Assembly (NCBI RefSeq): GCF_016907355.1
Contig: NZ_JAFBBW010000001.1
Location: 3,100,001-3,164,000, forward strand
Source: Agromyces aurantiacus
GTDB taxonomy: Bacteria > Actinomycetota > Actinomycetes > Actinomycetales > Microbacteriaceae
DNA: 64,000 nt
Direction of reading: 5' to 3'
Position numbers and translations under genes: made by a program. Under the pieces are notes generated by a model that was given only the letters and a program-made list of their open reading frames with translations, made no database searches and had not been told where the DNA came from. Of this stretch, positions 8,863 to 16,498 are shown in pieces. The stretch's first letter is position 1, and every line of letters starts with the position of its first letter.

Positions 8863-9875
8863 TCGGCGGGCGCGGCCTGCTCGTCCGCCACGGGCGGCGT
8901 GGCCGGACGCTCGAGCACCCGGAGGGCGAGCTTGCCGCGCACGGCGCCCGACTCGAGCAGCGCGAGCGCCTCGGCGGCGCGGTCGAGCGGCAGCACCCGG
9001 TCGACGACCGGCCGCAGCGTGCCCGCCTCGGCGAGGCGGCGGAGCTCCTCGAGGTCGTCGCCGTTGCGCCGGGCCGCGAGCGGCCGGAGCCGCTGACGCG
9101 TGAACAGGTTCTGCGCGGAGGCCGCGATGATGCGGCCGAGCGGGCCGAACACGCGCGAGCCGTTCCCGGCCGCGACGACGAGCGTGCCGCGCGGGGCGAG
9201 GATGCGCCGGAGCGCGCGGAGCGACCGGTCGCCCGCGAGGTCGAGGATCGCGTCGTACCGCGTCGGCTGCTCGGTGACGTCGGTCGTGCGGTAGTCCACG
9301 ACGTGGGTCGCGCCGGCCGCGCGCACGTGGTCGGCCTTCGCGGCGCTCGCGACGCCCGTGACCTCGGCGCCGAGCCCGGCGGCGAGTTGCACCGCGTAGG
9401 TGCCCACGCCGCCCGACGCGCCGATCACGAGCACGCGGTCGCCCGGCTTCACGTCGGCGAGGCGCAGCCCCTGCAAGGCCGTCATCGCCGAGACGGGGAT
9501 GACGGCGGCGTGCTCGTCGTCGAGGTTCGCGGGCGCGGGCCGCACGTACGACGCGCCGACCACGACGACTTCGGCGAACCCGCCCTGGTCGGCCTCGACG
9601 AAGACCCGGTCGCCGACCGCGACCCCCTCGGCCCCGGCCCCGGTCGCGATGACCGTGCCGACGACGTCGCGGCCGATCGGCTTGCGCGGGCCGGTGCGTC
9701 CGAACACGGCCCGGATCATGAGCGGGTCGCCGCGCATGATCCGCACGTCGCCGGCGTGGACCGCCGCGGCGTGCACCCGGATCGCGACATCGTTCGCGCC
9801 GGGGGCCGGCTCCGGCACCTCCGCGACGCGGATCACCTCCGGGCCGCCGTAGCCCTCCTGGACGATCGCCTTCAT
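8838..9875 (-). CDS. NAD(P)-dependent MDR oxidoreductase (quinone/alcohol dehydrogenase type)
   Basis: Third MDR protein of this region, 345 residues from the ATG at 9875, which is preceded by GGAAGGAGC. A start at 9905 is possible but would overlap the upstream regulator gene and lacks an SD. Domains: GroES-like N-terminus (EGYGGPEVIRVAEVPEPAPG) and Rossmann fold with VLVIGASGGVGTYAVQLA. Zinc ligands of the alcohol dehydrogenases are not evident. It lacks the C-terminal tail seen in the tandem copies upstream, so it belongs to a different subgroup. It lies about 26 bases downstream of the XRE regulator gene on the same strand and could be part of that transcript. Confidence 0.85.
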   Translation of the reverse strand: MKAIVQEGYGGPEVIRVAEVPEPAPGANDVAIRVHAAAVHAGDVRIMRGDPLMIRAVFGRTGPRKPIGRDVVGTVIATGAGAEGVAVGDRVFVEADQGGFAEVVVVGASYVRPAPANLDDEHAAVIPVSAMTALQGLRLADVKPGDRVLVIGASGGVGTYAVQLAAGLGAEVTGVASAAKADHVRAAGATHVVDYRTTDVTEQPTRYDAILDLAGDRSLRALRRILAPRGTLVVAAGNGSRVFGPLGRIIAASAQNLFTRQRLRPLAARRNGDDLEELRRLAEAGTLRPVVDRVLPLDRAAEALALLESGAVRGKLALRVLERPATPPVADEQAAPADQATSTAP

Positions 9876-9901
9876 GGTCCGTGCTCCTTCCGCGGCGCCG
9901 C

Positions 9902-10132
9902 TCACGACGCCGCCTCCTCTCCGGGGTACTGGAACACCTCGTCGAGCGGCACCCCGAAGACCCGCGCGATCTGGAAGGCCATCTCGAGCGACGGCGAGTA
10001 CCGCCCCTGCTCGATGGCGATGACGGTCTGGCGGGTGACCCCGAGCCGCTGTGCGAGCTCGGCCTGGGTCATCTCGCCGTGGCGGAAGCGCAGTGCGCGG
10101 ATCTCGTTCGTGACGCTCGTCGGCTTCACCAT
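9902..10132 (-). CDS. Small XRE-family transcriptional regulator
   Basis: Helix-turn-helix protein of 76 residues consisting of little more than a Cro/CI-type DNA-binding domain (EMTQAELAQRLGVTRQTVIAIEQGRYSP) with a short C-terminal segment ending GEEAAS. This short type is usually co-transcribed with a small membrane protein, as here: its ATG at 10132 overlaps the 3' end of the gene at 10126-10557. The promoter of that two-gene unit carries three copies of a 12-base motif at 10578-10629, a plausible autoregulatory operator. The signal sensed is unknown. Confidence 0.85.
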   Translation of the reverse strand: MVKPTSVTNEIRALRFRHGEMTQAELAQRLGVTRQTVIAIEQGRYSPSLEMAFQIARVFGVPLDEVFQYPGEEAAS

Positions 10133-10557
10133 GCGGGCACCCCCCGGTGGTACATCGCGAGCTTCGCGAGGCTCCCCAGGACGGCCGAGAGCACGAAGGC
10201 GAGGTAGAGCGTGTTCGCGATCCAGAACCAGTGCACCTCGAGCAGGGCGAGCACCAGCGCGCCCATCCCGCCGATCACCACCATGGAGTTGCCGACCTGC
10301 TCGCCCGCGCGGTTGATCTGCTTGTCGCGCACGTCGGCCTGCGTGCTCTCGCTCGGGCTCACGATCGCCACGAGGATCCGCGCCACGATGCCGCCGACGA
10401 TCCCGCCGCCGATGGTCCACAGCATGGGGATGGCGTAGTCGACCCGATCGACGGGCGTGCCGCTCAGGAGCTGGGGCAGCACCAGCCAGAGGTAGACCGC
10501 GTACCCCACGATCGCCACCACCAGGAACGACCACGTCCCCTTCTCCTCGTACGACAC
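10126..10557 (-). CDS. Small membrane protein paired with the XRE regulator
   Basis: Predicted membrane protein of 143 residues with four hydrophobic segments (LVVAIVGYAVYLWLVL, MLWTIGGGIVGGIVARIL, MVVIGGMGALVLALLEVHW and IANTLYLAFVLSAVLG). I place the start at the GTG at 10557 because AGGAGG lies five bases before it; ATG codons at 10572 and 10590 have no SD and the second lies inside the operator repeats. The gene heads a two-gene unit with the XRE regulator, overlapping by seven bases. The family is common in Gram-positive bacteria but has no established function; it could modulate the regulator or be its target. Confidence 0.7.
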   Translation of the reverse strand: MSYEEKGTWSFLVVAIVGYAVYLWLVLPQLLSGTPVDRVDYAIPMLWTIGGGIVGGIVARILVAIVSPSESTQADVRDKQINRAGEQVGNSMVVIGGMGALVLALLEVHWFWIANTLYLAFVLSAVLGSLAKLAMYHRGVPAW

Positions 10558-10577
10558 GAGCGCCTCCTGCATGTGAA

Positions 10578-10629
10578 GAATGTTTGACATGGCCAGTGTC
10601 AAGCATTCGCGACACGATGTCAAGCATTC
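10578..10629 (-). promoter_or_regulatory. Promoter/operator with three copies of a TTGACA-containing 12-mer
   Basis: On the minus strand the 12-mer GAATGCTTGACA occurs twice, 21 bases (two helical turns) apart, at 10618-10629 and 10597-10608. A third, inverted near-copy lies at 10578-10589. The middle and inverted copies form a palindrome with a 7-base spacer. Each forward copy contains a perfect TTGACA -35 hexamer, so the repeats overlap the promoter. Best guess is the autoregulatory operator of the XRE regulator; no good -10 is obvious. Confidence 0.6.
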
Positions 10630-10666
10630 TTTACACACCGGATGTCCCGTCCCGCCACCTCGGCCG

Positions 10667-10724
10667 CGAGGGTATGCCGAACATCGGTGTCACGGCGGTG
10701 CGAGCGTCGTTCGGCATACCCTCG
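10667..10724 (-). terminator. Long-stem hairpin downstream of the guanidinium exporter gene
   Basis: A perfect 16-base inverted repeat (10667-10682 with 10709-10724) around a 26-base loop, 30 bases past the exporter stop and upstream of the XRE promoter. It has no T-run. Position suits a terminator separating two same-strand units. Confidence 0.6.
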
Positions 10725-10753
10725 ACGGGATCGAGGGCCGAGGGCGGGCGCGA

Positions 10754-11083
10754 TCAGTGGCCCGCGCCGCCGTCGACGAGCTTCAGGCCGACGACGCAGC
10801 CCACGAGCCCCGCGATCAGCGCCAGCCGAGCCCACGAGACGTCGGTCTCGCCCGTCACCATCGCCCAGACGACGGTGAGCGCCGCGCCGATGCCGACCCA
10901 GACCGCGTACGCGGTGCCGACCGGGATGTCGCGCATGGCCCACGCGAGCCCGCCCATGGACACGACGAGGGCGACGCCGAACACGACCGACGGCCACAGC
11001 CGGGTGAAGCCCTCGGACTTCCCGAGGGCGGTGGCCCACACGGCCTCGAGCACTCCGGAGAGGATGAGGACGATCCACGACAT
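10754..11083 (-). CDS. SMR-family guanidinium exporter (Gdx/SugE type)
   Basis: Four-helix small multidrug resistance protein of 109 residues that, by its subtype, should work as an antiparallel dimer exchanging guanidinium for protons. The membrane-embedded glutamate lies in the first helix (SGVLEAVWATALG). The stretch KSEGFTRLWPS is the sequence that separates guanidinium exporters from the broad-spectrum EmrE-type pumps. Start ATG 11083 has AGGAG eight bases upstream. The leader directly upstream matches the guanidine-III riboswitch, which independently supports the substrate. It is a single-gene unit bounded by hairpins on both sides. Confidence 0.92.
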   Translation of the reverse strand: MSWIVLILSGVLEAVWATALGKSEGFTRLWPSVVFGVALVVSMGGLAWAMRDIPVGTAYAVWVGIGAALTVVWAMVTGETDVSWARLALIAGLVGCVVGLKLVDGGAGH

Positions 11084-11097
11084 GACGGCACTCCTTC

Positions 11098-11141
11098 GGC
11101 CAGTCTTGTCGCGTTCCGGGTACTGGGTTCCCTCGTCCGGG
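11098..11141 (-). promoter_or_regulatory. Guanidine-III (ykkC-III) riboswitch aptamer
   Basis: On the minus strand CCGGACGAGG (11140-11131), TACCCGG, and GACAAGAC followed by TGG occur in the same order and spacing as in the guanidine-III aptamer. CCAG in the middle can pair with CTGG at the 3' end, matching the pseudoknot strand. The aptamer ends about four bases before the SD of the exporter gene, which fits translational control: guanidine binding would free the SD. Recognition is from memory of the consensus, not from a covariance search. Confidence 0.85.
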
Positions 11142-11164
11142 GCCGCCGTCGGCGACCTGCACCG

Positions 11165-11192
11165 AGGCTAGCAACCGGGCCTGATCAGGCCC
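11165..11192 (-). promoter_or_regulatory. Palindrome and -10-like element upstream of the riboswitch
   Basis: A perfect 16-base palindrome, GGGCCTGATCAGGCCC (11177-11192), lies just upstream of a TAGCCT hexamer (11165-11170) that would start the riboswitch transcript about 20 bases before the aptamer. The palindrome may be a terminator for the oxidase gene ending at 11235, or an operator; sequence alone cannot decide. Confidence 0.4.
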
Positions 11193-11234
11193 TGTGCACC
11201 GGATGGCTCGGGGCCCCGCCTGCAGCCGGCGGCA

Positions 11235-12404
11235 TCAGCGGCCGGCGAGCCCCGTGGGCGATCCGCCCGCCGACGTCGGCCGTCCGGCCGCGAACCGCGC
11301 GGGCGCCGTCCCGGTCCCGTCGGCGAGGTCGGCGAGGATCCGTCCGACCACCGGCGTGAACTTGAACCCGTGGCCCGAGAACCCGGCGCCCACCACGATC
11401 GGCCCGATCCGGTCGAGCACGAAGTGCTCGTCCGGCGTGGTCGTGTACGTGCAGCTGATCGGCGTCACGACGTCGGCGTCGACGCCCGGCAGCCAGTCGC
11501 GCGCGTAGCGCTGCAGGTCGGCGAGCTGGTCGGGAACGGGCAGGAAGTCGCGCTCGTCGGGGTCGACGACCGGTCCGACGCCGTGCCATCCGGCCTTCAC
11601 GCCCTCACCCGGCGTCAGCATGCCGTACACGGGTGAGCGCCAGTAGCCGTAGCCGTCGGCCGCGGCGCCGGGGAAGTGGTTGTAGCTCGGCCAGGCGATC
11701 GACTCGTCGCGCACCGCGAAGTGCGCGGGCTGCTCCTGCGTCACGACGAGACGCGGCAGCGCGAGCCCGCCCACGAGCTTCGTGGTCCATGCGCCGAGCG
11801 TCACCACCGCGGTGCGGGCCTCGACCACCTCCTCGACACCGGCGTCGGTGACGGAGGCCACGCGCACGCGGTCCTCGGCGAGCGGCTCGATGCGCGTCGC
11901 GCGCGTGCGATGGCGCACGTCGGCCCCGGCCGCCGCGGCCGTCGCGTGCAGCGCCGCGACCGTGGCATCCGCGTTCACCCGGCCGGCCTCGGCGTTGAAC
12001 AGCACGCGCGTGTCGAAGCGGATGCCGGGCCATCGCCGCCCCGCTTCGTCGACGTGGAGGAACTCGGCGGGGATGCCCGCCGCGCCGAGCGCGGCGTGCA
12101 CGGCGTCGAACTGCGGCGCCGGACCGTGGTTCGCGACGCCGACGAGATCGAGCAGCGAGGTGGCCGACTCGGCCTCGAGCTCGCGCCAGAGCGGGAGCGC
12201 CTCGACGAGCATCCGCACATAGACCGGGTCGGCGTAGGCGACGTTGAAGTTGCGCGACGCGCCGTGCGACGCGCCGTTGCGATGGCCGGGCTCGTACCGC
12301 TCGAGCAGTGCGACCTCGCGCCCGCGGCGGGCGAGCTGCCACGCCGTCGCGGCGCCCATGGCACCCCCGCCCACGACGACGGTCTCGACCTGCACCGGGC
12401 TCAT
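11235..12404 (-). CDS. FAD-dependent amine oxidase of the monomeric sarcosine/N-methyltryptophan oxidase family
   Basis: Flavoenzyme of 389 residues in the MSOX/MTOX family, which oxidatively demethylates secondary amines such as sarcosine, giving formaldehyde and hydrogen peroxide. The N-terminal dinucleotide motif is VVVGGGAMGAATAW. The cysteine that binds FAD covalently in this family is visible in ISCTYTTTPDEHFVLD. The C-terminal FAD contact GFSGHGFKF is present. Its ATG overlaps the stop of the upstream ABM-domain gene (ATGA), so the two are co-translated. Substrate preference among N-methyl amino acids cannot be decided. No SoxBDAG subunits are nearby, consistent with a monomeric enzyme. 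Confidence 0.88.
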   Translation of the reverse strand: MSPVQVETVVVGGGAMGAATAWQLARRGREVALLERYEPGHRNGASHGASRNFNVAYADPVYVRMLVEALPLWRELEAESATSLLDLVGVANHGPAPQFDAVHAALGAAGIPAEFLHVDEAGRRWPGIRFDTRVLFNAEAGRVNADATVAALHATAAAAGADVRHRTRATRIEPLAEDRVRVASVTDAGVEEVVEARTAVVTLGAWTTKLVGGLALPRLVVTQEQPAHFAVRDESIAWPSYNHFPGAAADGYGYWRSPVYGMLTPGEGVKAGWHGVGPVVDPDERDFLPVPDQLADLQRYARDWLPGVDADVVTPISCTYTTTPDEHFVLDRIGPIVVGAGFSGHGFKFTPVVGRILADLADGTGTAPARFAAGRPTSAGGSPTGLAGR

Positions 12405-12712
12405 CGTGCGCCTCCGGCGATCACGACGACCTCGCGGAAGTGCTCGACCACGGGGAACGGCTCGTAGAACCCGTGCAGCAACTCGCGCCAGCGCGCGTAC
12501 CCGGCCGAGCCGCGGAAGCCCGGGTCGTGATCCTCGAGCCGCTCCCAGTGCACGAGCAGCAGGTACTCGTTCGGGGCCTCGATCGAGCGCGAGAGCGTCA
12601 GGTCGACGAAGCCGGGCATCCCGGCGATGATGGGTCGCGCCTCGGCGAAGGCAGCCTCGAACGCGGCCTCGCGGCCGGGGAGGACGGGCAGGACGGCGTG
12701 CTCCAGGATCAC
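12401..12712 (-). CDS. ABM (antibiotic biosynthesis monooxygenase)-domain protein
   Basis: Small dimeric alpha-beta barrel protein of 103 residues of the ABM superfamily, with the typical ending of alternating strands (EYLLLVHWERLEDHDPGFR, HGFYEPFPVVEHFRE). The family covers heme-degrading, quinol-oxidising and structural members, so activity is open. A GTG at 12721 exists but overlaps a TAGCGT -10 hexamer; the GTG at 12712 lies exactly seven bases after that hexamer, the leaderless spacing seen elsewhere in this window, so I prefer it. It overlaps the downstream amine oxidase gene by four bases. Confidence 0.8.
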   Translation of the reverse strand: MILEHAVLPVLPGREAAFEAAFAEARPIIAGMPGFVDLTLSRSIEAPNEYLLLVHWERLEDHDPGFRGSAGYARWRELLHGFYEPFPVVEHFREVVVIAGGAR

Positions 12713-12719
12713 CCGTTCC

Positions 12720-12725
12720 ACGCTA
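12720..12725 (-). promoter_or_regulatory. -10 element of the ABM/amine oxidase unit, leaderless
   Basis: TAGCGT on the minus strand, seven bases before GTG 12712. It moves the preferred start nine bases downstream of the longest frame. Confidence 0.5.
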
Positions 12726-12807
12726 CCGGGGCCGGTTGGCAGCCCGCGGCCGAGGATTGGCAGCCCTCGCCCGGGCCACGCCGTGCCTCGCGCCGCACGA
12801 TGGACGC

Positions 12808-13368
12808 ATGGACTTCGACGACACCGCCGCCCTCATCGTGATCGACGTGCAGCGGGGCTTCGACGACCCGTACTGGGGGCAGCGCGACAACCCCGACGCC
12901 GAAGCCAACATCGGGCGGCTGGTGGGGGCCTGGGCGGATGCGGGACGACCGATCGTGCTCGTCCGCCACGACTCGCGCACGCCCGGCTCCCCGCTCGCGC
13001 CGGACTCCCCCGGCAACGCGCTGAAGCCGGTCGTGGCCGACGCGCCGCACGAGCTCCTCGTGACCAAGCATGTCAACTCGGCGTTCTACGGCGAGCCCGG
13101 CCTGCAGGCGTGGCTCGACGGCCGCGGCATCCGGCAGCTCGTGGTCTGCGGCATCCAGACCAACATGTGCGTCGAGACCACCGCCCGGATGGCCGGCAAC
13201 CTGGGGTACGAGGTGACCGTCCCGATCGACGCGACGCACACCTTCGACCTCGCCGGGCCCGGCGGCATCCGGCTCGCCGCGGCCGAGCTCGCACGGGCCA
13301 CGGCCGTGAACCTCGACGGCGGCGGGTTCGCTCGCGTGGTCTCGACGAGCGACGTGGTCGGCGGGTAG
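12808..13368 (+). CDS. Isochorismatase-fold cysteine hydrolase
   Basis: Cysteine hydrolase of 186 residues. The catalytic triad of the fold is visible: Asp in LIVIDVQRGF (about residue 13), Lys in LLVTKHVNSAFYG, and Cys in VCGIQTNMCVETTARMA. The cis-peptide region before the cysteine fits amidohydrolase members such as nicotinamidase-like or streptothricin-hydrolase-like enzymes rather than true isochorismatases. It is a lone gene, divergent from the ABM/amine oxidase unit with 95 bases between them. No clear SD precedes the ATG. Substrate unknown. Confidence 0.85.
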   Translation: MDFDDTAALIVIDVQRGFDDPYWGQRDNPDAEANIGRLVGAWADAGRPIVLVRHDSRTPGSPLAPDSPGNALKPVVADAPHELLVTKHVNSAFYGEPGLQAWLDGRGIRQLVVCGIQTNMCVETTARMAGNLGYEVTVPIDATHTFDLAGPGGIRLAAAELARATAVNLDGGGFARVVSTSDVVGG

Positions 13369-13468
13369 CCCGGCGCCCATGGACGTCCGGCCGGCACGGG
13401 TCTAGCATCGGCCTCGTCGACCGGCACCGTCCGGTGGCGGCGACGACCCCGGGGGGAGGGCGTCGATC

Positions 13469-14383
13469 ATGGACGCTGACGAGCGCACTGCAGCGGAAGC
13501 CTACGTCGAGGAGTCGGAGGCCGCACGACTCGTCGTCGGGACGGATCCCGTGACGGCGAAGGCGAGAGCCGACGCCGACCGCGAGGATGCCGAGCTCGCC
13601 CGGCGGGAGCTGGCCGGCGGCCTCGATCCCGAGCGCCTCGACGCGCTCGCCGAGGAGCGTTCGAAGGCCAGGCGAGCCCTGGCCGACGCGGCGCATCGCC
13701 GGGCGGTCGACGCCTCGGAGGCGATCGGGCGGCGGCTCGTCGACCTGACCCCGGTGCTGCCGGTGCGGCCGGACGACCCGATGAACGTCATCATCGACCG
13801 CGTGACGTTCATCCGCACCTACGCCGACGCGGGCGTCGTGGTGGACTCGAACGTCGGCTCGCTCGACAGCTGGGCGCGCTACCGGTTCGACAGCACGGCC
13901 GATGCGATCACGGGCAGCGGCACGGGTCGGCTGAGCTTCTACACGCTCTGGCGCAACCCGCGCACCTCGCCGGTCGTCGTGACCGGCGGCGCGCGCCTCG
14001 TCGTCAACGCCCACCTCTCGACCGATGCCGACTGGAACGGCGTCGCGGCGTGGTTCATCGGCGGCTCGGAGGCCCGCGCGACGGTGCGCGCCCGCGTGAC
14101 GTTCCACGCCCTGTGGGACTCGGCGATCAACGCGATCGTCCACGACCGCATCCTGGCGGACGCCGGCGCGACCGGGGGGTTCTTCGGCGGAGACGACAGT
14201 GCGTCGATCGCGTTCAACGAGTTCCTGACGGTCTCGGGGTTCGCCGTGCCGGCGCAGGCCTCGGTCCTCATCGAGGTCGAACTGCTCACCGAGTGGGTCG
14301 CGACGAGCGGGGCGGTCCGCCTCGACGCCGAGAGCGGCGCGTTCCGCGTGTCGGTTCCGCACCTGATCCTGACGCTGACGTGA
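13469..14383 (+). CDS. Hypothetical protein with charged helical N-terminus and beta-rich C-terminal domain
   Basis: I do not recognise this 304-residue protein. Residues 1-90 are rich in Ala, Glu, Asp and Arg and look helical, perhaps a coiled coil (ADADREDAELARRELAGG). From about residue 105 the chain becomes beta-rich with alternating hydrophobics (VIIDRVTFIRTYADAGVVVD, VVTGGARLVVNAHL, VLIEVELLTEW), suggesting a jelly-roll or immunoglobulin-like domain. There is no signal peptide, membrane segment or cysteine. GGGGGAGG about nine bases before the ATG is a strong SD, and a TAGCAT hexamer near 13402 could be the -10. Codon use matches its neighbours, so it is a real gene of unknown job. Confidence 0.75.
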   Translation: MDADERTAAEAYVEESEAARLVVGTDPVTAKARADADREDAELARRELAGGLDPERLDALAEERSKARRALADAAHRRAVDASEAIGRRLVDLTPVLPVRPDDPMNVIIDRVTFIRTYADAGVVVDSNVGSLDSWARYRFDSTADAITGSGTGRLSFYTLWRNPRTSPVVVTGGARLVVNAHLSTDADWNGVAAWFIGGSEARATVRARVTFHALWDSAINAIVHDRILADAGATGGFFGGDDSASIAFNEFLTVSGFAVPAQASVLIEVELLTEWVATSGAVRLDAESGAFRVSVPHLILTLT

Positions 14384-14466
14384 CCACGCGCGGTCGCCAC
14401 GCGCGCGGCTCGCGCCATCCGTTGCCTCGCGTTACGGCATCGAGCGGATGCCGCGGACGCGGCGGG

Positions 14467-14472
14467 TAGCGT
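14467..14472 (+). promoter_or_regulatory. -10 element of metY, leaderless
   Basis: TAGCGT followed by six bases and the ATG at 14479. Confidence 0.55.
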
Positions 14473-14478
14473 GAGCCC

Positions 14479-15804
14479 ATGGCAGACCGCGAATACGGCT
14501 TCAAGACCCGCGCCATCCACGCGGGAAACATCCCCGACGCCGAGACGGGCGCCCGGGCGCTGCCGATCTACCAGTCGAGCGCGTTCGTCTTCGACGACAC
14601 CGCCGACGCGGCGGCGCGCTTCGCGCTGCAGAAGTACGGCAACATCTACTCGCGCCTGGCCAACCCCACGGTCGCGGCATTCGAGGAGCGCGTCGCGAGC
14701 CTCGAGGGCGGCCTCGGCGCGGTCGCGACCGCGAGCGGCCTCGCGGCGCAGTACATCACCTTCGCGAGCCTCGTCGGCACGGGCGACCACATCGTCGCAT
14801 CGGCGAACCTCTACGGCGGCTCGATCACCCAGCTGGATGTCACCCTCCGCCGCTTCGGCGTCGAGACGACGTTCGTGCGCTCGTCCGACCCGGCCGCCTA
14901 CGCGCCCGCGATCACCGATCGCACCAAGGCGATCTTCGTCGAGACGATCGCGAACCCGTCGGGCGAGATCGCCGACCTCGAGGGCCTCGCCGACGTCGCG
15001 CACGCGCACGGCATCCCGCTCATCGTCGACTCGACGATCGCGACCCCGTACCTCAACCGCCCGATCGAGTGGGGCGCCGACATCGTCACGCACTCGGCGA
15101 CGAAGTTCCTCGGCGGCCACGGCACCACCCTGGGCGGTGTCGTCGTCGAGTCGGGCCGGTTCCACTGGCACTCCGAGAAGTTCCCGCTCTTCGGCCAGCC
15201 CGTGCCGAGCTACGGCGGCCTCGAATGGTCGGGCAACTTCGGCGAGTACGCGTTCCTCACGCGCCTGCGCGCCGAGCAGCTGCGCGACATCGGGCCCGCG
15301 CTCGCGCCGCACTCCGCGTTCCTGCTCGCGCAGGGCGTCGAGACGCTGCCGTACCGCATCCAGGCGCACGTCGACAACGCGCGCGTCGTGGCCGAGTGGC
15401 TCGCCGACGACCCGCGCGTCGAGCGCGTGCTGTGGGCGGGCCTGCCCGACCACCCGCACTTCGAGCGCGCCGCGAAGTACCTGCCCAAGGGCCCCGGCTC
15501 GGTGTTCAGCTTCGAGGTGAAGGGCGGCCGCGAGGTCGGCCGGAAGCTCATCGAGTCGGTGAACCTGGCCAGCCACCTCGCCAACATCGGCGACGCCAAG
15601 ACCCTCATCATCCACCCCGCGTCGACCACGCACGCGCAGCTCACCGACCAGCAGCTCGTCGACGCGGGCGTGCTGCCGGGGGTTGTGCGCCTCTCGGTCG
15701 GCATCGAGGACGTGGAGGACATCATCGCCGACCTCGACCAGGCGCTCGCCGGGGCGACGCAGGGTCTCGCACTGGCCGGCGCGACGATCGGAGGAGATCG
15801 ATGA
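14479..15804 (+). CDS. metY: O-acetylhomoserine aminocarboxypropyltransferase (sulfhydrylase)
   Basis: PLP enzyme of the Cys/Met metabolism family, 441 residues. It condenses O-acetylhomoserine with sulfide to homocysteine, the direct-sulfhydrylation route to methionine. Family features: N-terminal [23 protein letters not shown]-binding [22 protein letters not shown], and the Schiff-base lysine in [17 protein letters not shown]. The C-terminal [20 protein letters not shown] is standard. The ATG follows TAGCGT by six bases. It overlaps the CoA-binding protein gene by four bases, a pair often seen in actinobacteria. No S-box or B12 riboswitch is present, as there is essentially no leader. Confidence 0.93.
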   Translation: MADREYGFKTRAIHAGNIPDAETGARALPIYQSSAFVFDDTADAAARFALQKYGNIYSRLANPTVAAFEERVASLEGGLGAVATASGLAAQYITFASLVGTGDHIVASANLYGGSITQLDVTLRRFGVETTFVRSSDPAAYAPAITDRTKAIFVETIANPSGEIADLEGLADVAHAHGIPLIVDSTIATPYLNRPIEWGADIVTHSATKFLGGHGTTLGGVVVESGRFHWHSEKFPLFGQPVPSYGGLEWSGNFGEYAFLTRLRAEQLRDIGPALAPHSAFLLAQGVETLPYRIQAHVDNARVVAEWLADDPRVERVLWAGLPDHPHFERAAKYLPKGPGSVFSFEVKGGREVGRKLIESVNLASHLANIGDAKTLIIHPASTTHAQLTDQQLVDAGVLPGVVRLSVGIEDVEDIIADLDQALAGATQGLALAGATIGGDR

Positions 15805-16433
15805 GCACCGCGATCGACACGACCGCGATCGAACCGACCGGCGAGTCCGGGGCGACGGATGTCGCGGCGGGCGACGTCGAGACCGTCCGCCTCGTCAATG
15901 GCCTCTCGTGCGAGCTGCCGGCCGACTCGCCGCTCGCGAAGCTGCTGAAGTCGCAGCGCACCTGGATCGGGCCCGACGCGAAGCAGCGGCTGCGCATCCT
16001 GAACGCCGCGAAGTCGGTCGCGATCGTGGGCGCGTCGCCGAAGCCGCAGCGTTCGAGCTTCTTCGTCGGCACGTACCTGCAGCAATCGAGCGACTACCGC
16101 GTGTACTTCGTGAACCCCAACGAGACCGAGATCCTCGGCCAGCCGGCGTACGCGAGCCTGGCCGACCTGCCCGAGGTGCCCGACATCGTCGTGGTGTTCC
16201 GCCGCGGCAGCGACATCCCGTCGGTCGTCGACGACGTCGTGGCCGCGGGCGCGACGACCATCTGGGTGCAGCTCGGCATCTGGAACGAGCAGGCTGCCTA
16301 CTACGGCGAGGAGCAGGGCCTGACCGTGGTCATGGACCGCTGCATCAAGGTCGAGCACGCCCGCTTCCACGGCGGGCTGCACCTGCTCGGCTTCGACACC
16401 GGCCAGATCACGAGCCGTCGCGGCGGTCGCTGA
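15801..16433 (+). CDS. CoA-binding domain protein (YccU-like)
   Basis: Protein of 210 residues with a Rossmann-like CoA-binding domain of the YccU type: VAIVGASPKPQRSSFFVGTYL, then VYFVNPNETEILGQPAYASL and VVVFRRGSDIPSVVDDVVAAG. About 70 N-terminal residues precede the domain and are poorly conserved. ATG 15801 follows GGAGG and overlaps the metY stop by four bases, so the two proteins are probably made in a fixed ratio. A role linked to acyl-homoserine or CoA metabolism is only an inference from this coupling. Confidence 0.85.
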   Translation: MSTAIDTTAIEPTGESGATDVAAGDVETVRLVNGLSCELPADSPLAKLLKSQRTWIGPDAKQRLRILNAAKSVAIVGASPKPQRSSFFVGTYLQQSSDYRVYFVNPNETEILGQPAYASLADLPEVPDIVVVFRRGSDIPSVVDDVVAAGATTIWVQLGIWNEQAAYYGEEQGLTVVMDRCIKVEHARFHGGLHLLGFDTGQITSRRGGR

Positions 16434-16452
16434 CCCACCCGCCCGCCTGACG

Positions 16453-16490
16453 CGAACGGCCCCCACGACGCACGTCGCGGGGGCCGTTCG
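16453..16490. terminator. Bidirectional terminator between the CoA-binding protein and ThuA genes
   Basis: Perfect 12-base stem CGAACGGCCCCC (16453-16464) with its complement ending at 16490, loop of 14 bases. It lies between two convergent genes whose stops are at 16433 and 16499. Confidence 0.8.
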
Positions 16491-16498
16491 GTCACGCG

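Noticed and set aside
11141..11160. A second aptamer-like hairpin with an ACGG loop (guanidine-II type) upstream of the exporter
   Set aside because: A single ACGG loop stem is present but the required second ACGR hairpin is missing; the guanidine-III match explains the leader better.
12736..12770. Direct repeat TTGGCAGCCC upstream of the cysteine hydrolase gene
   Set aside because: Only two 10-base copies in a GC-rich intergenic region; not distinctive enough to call an operator.
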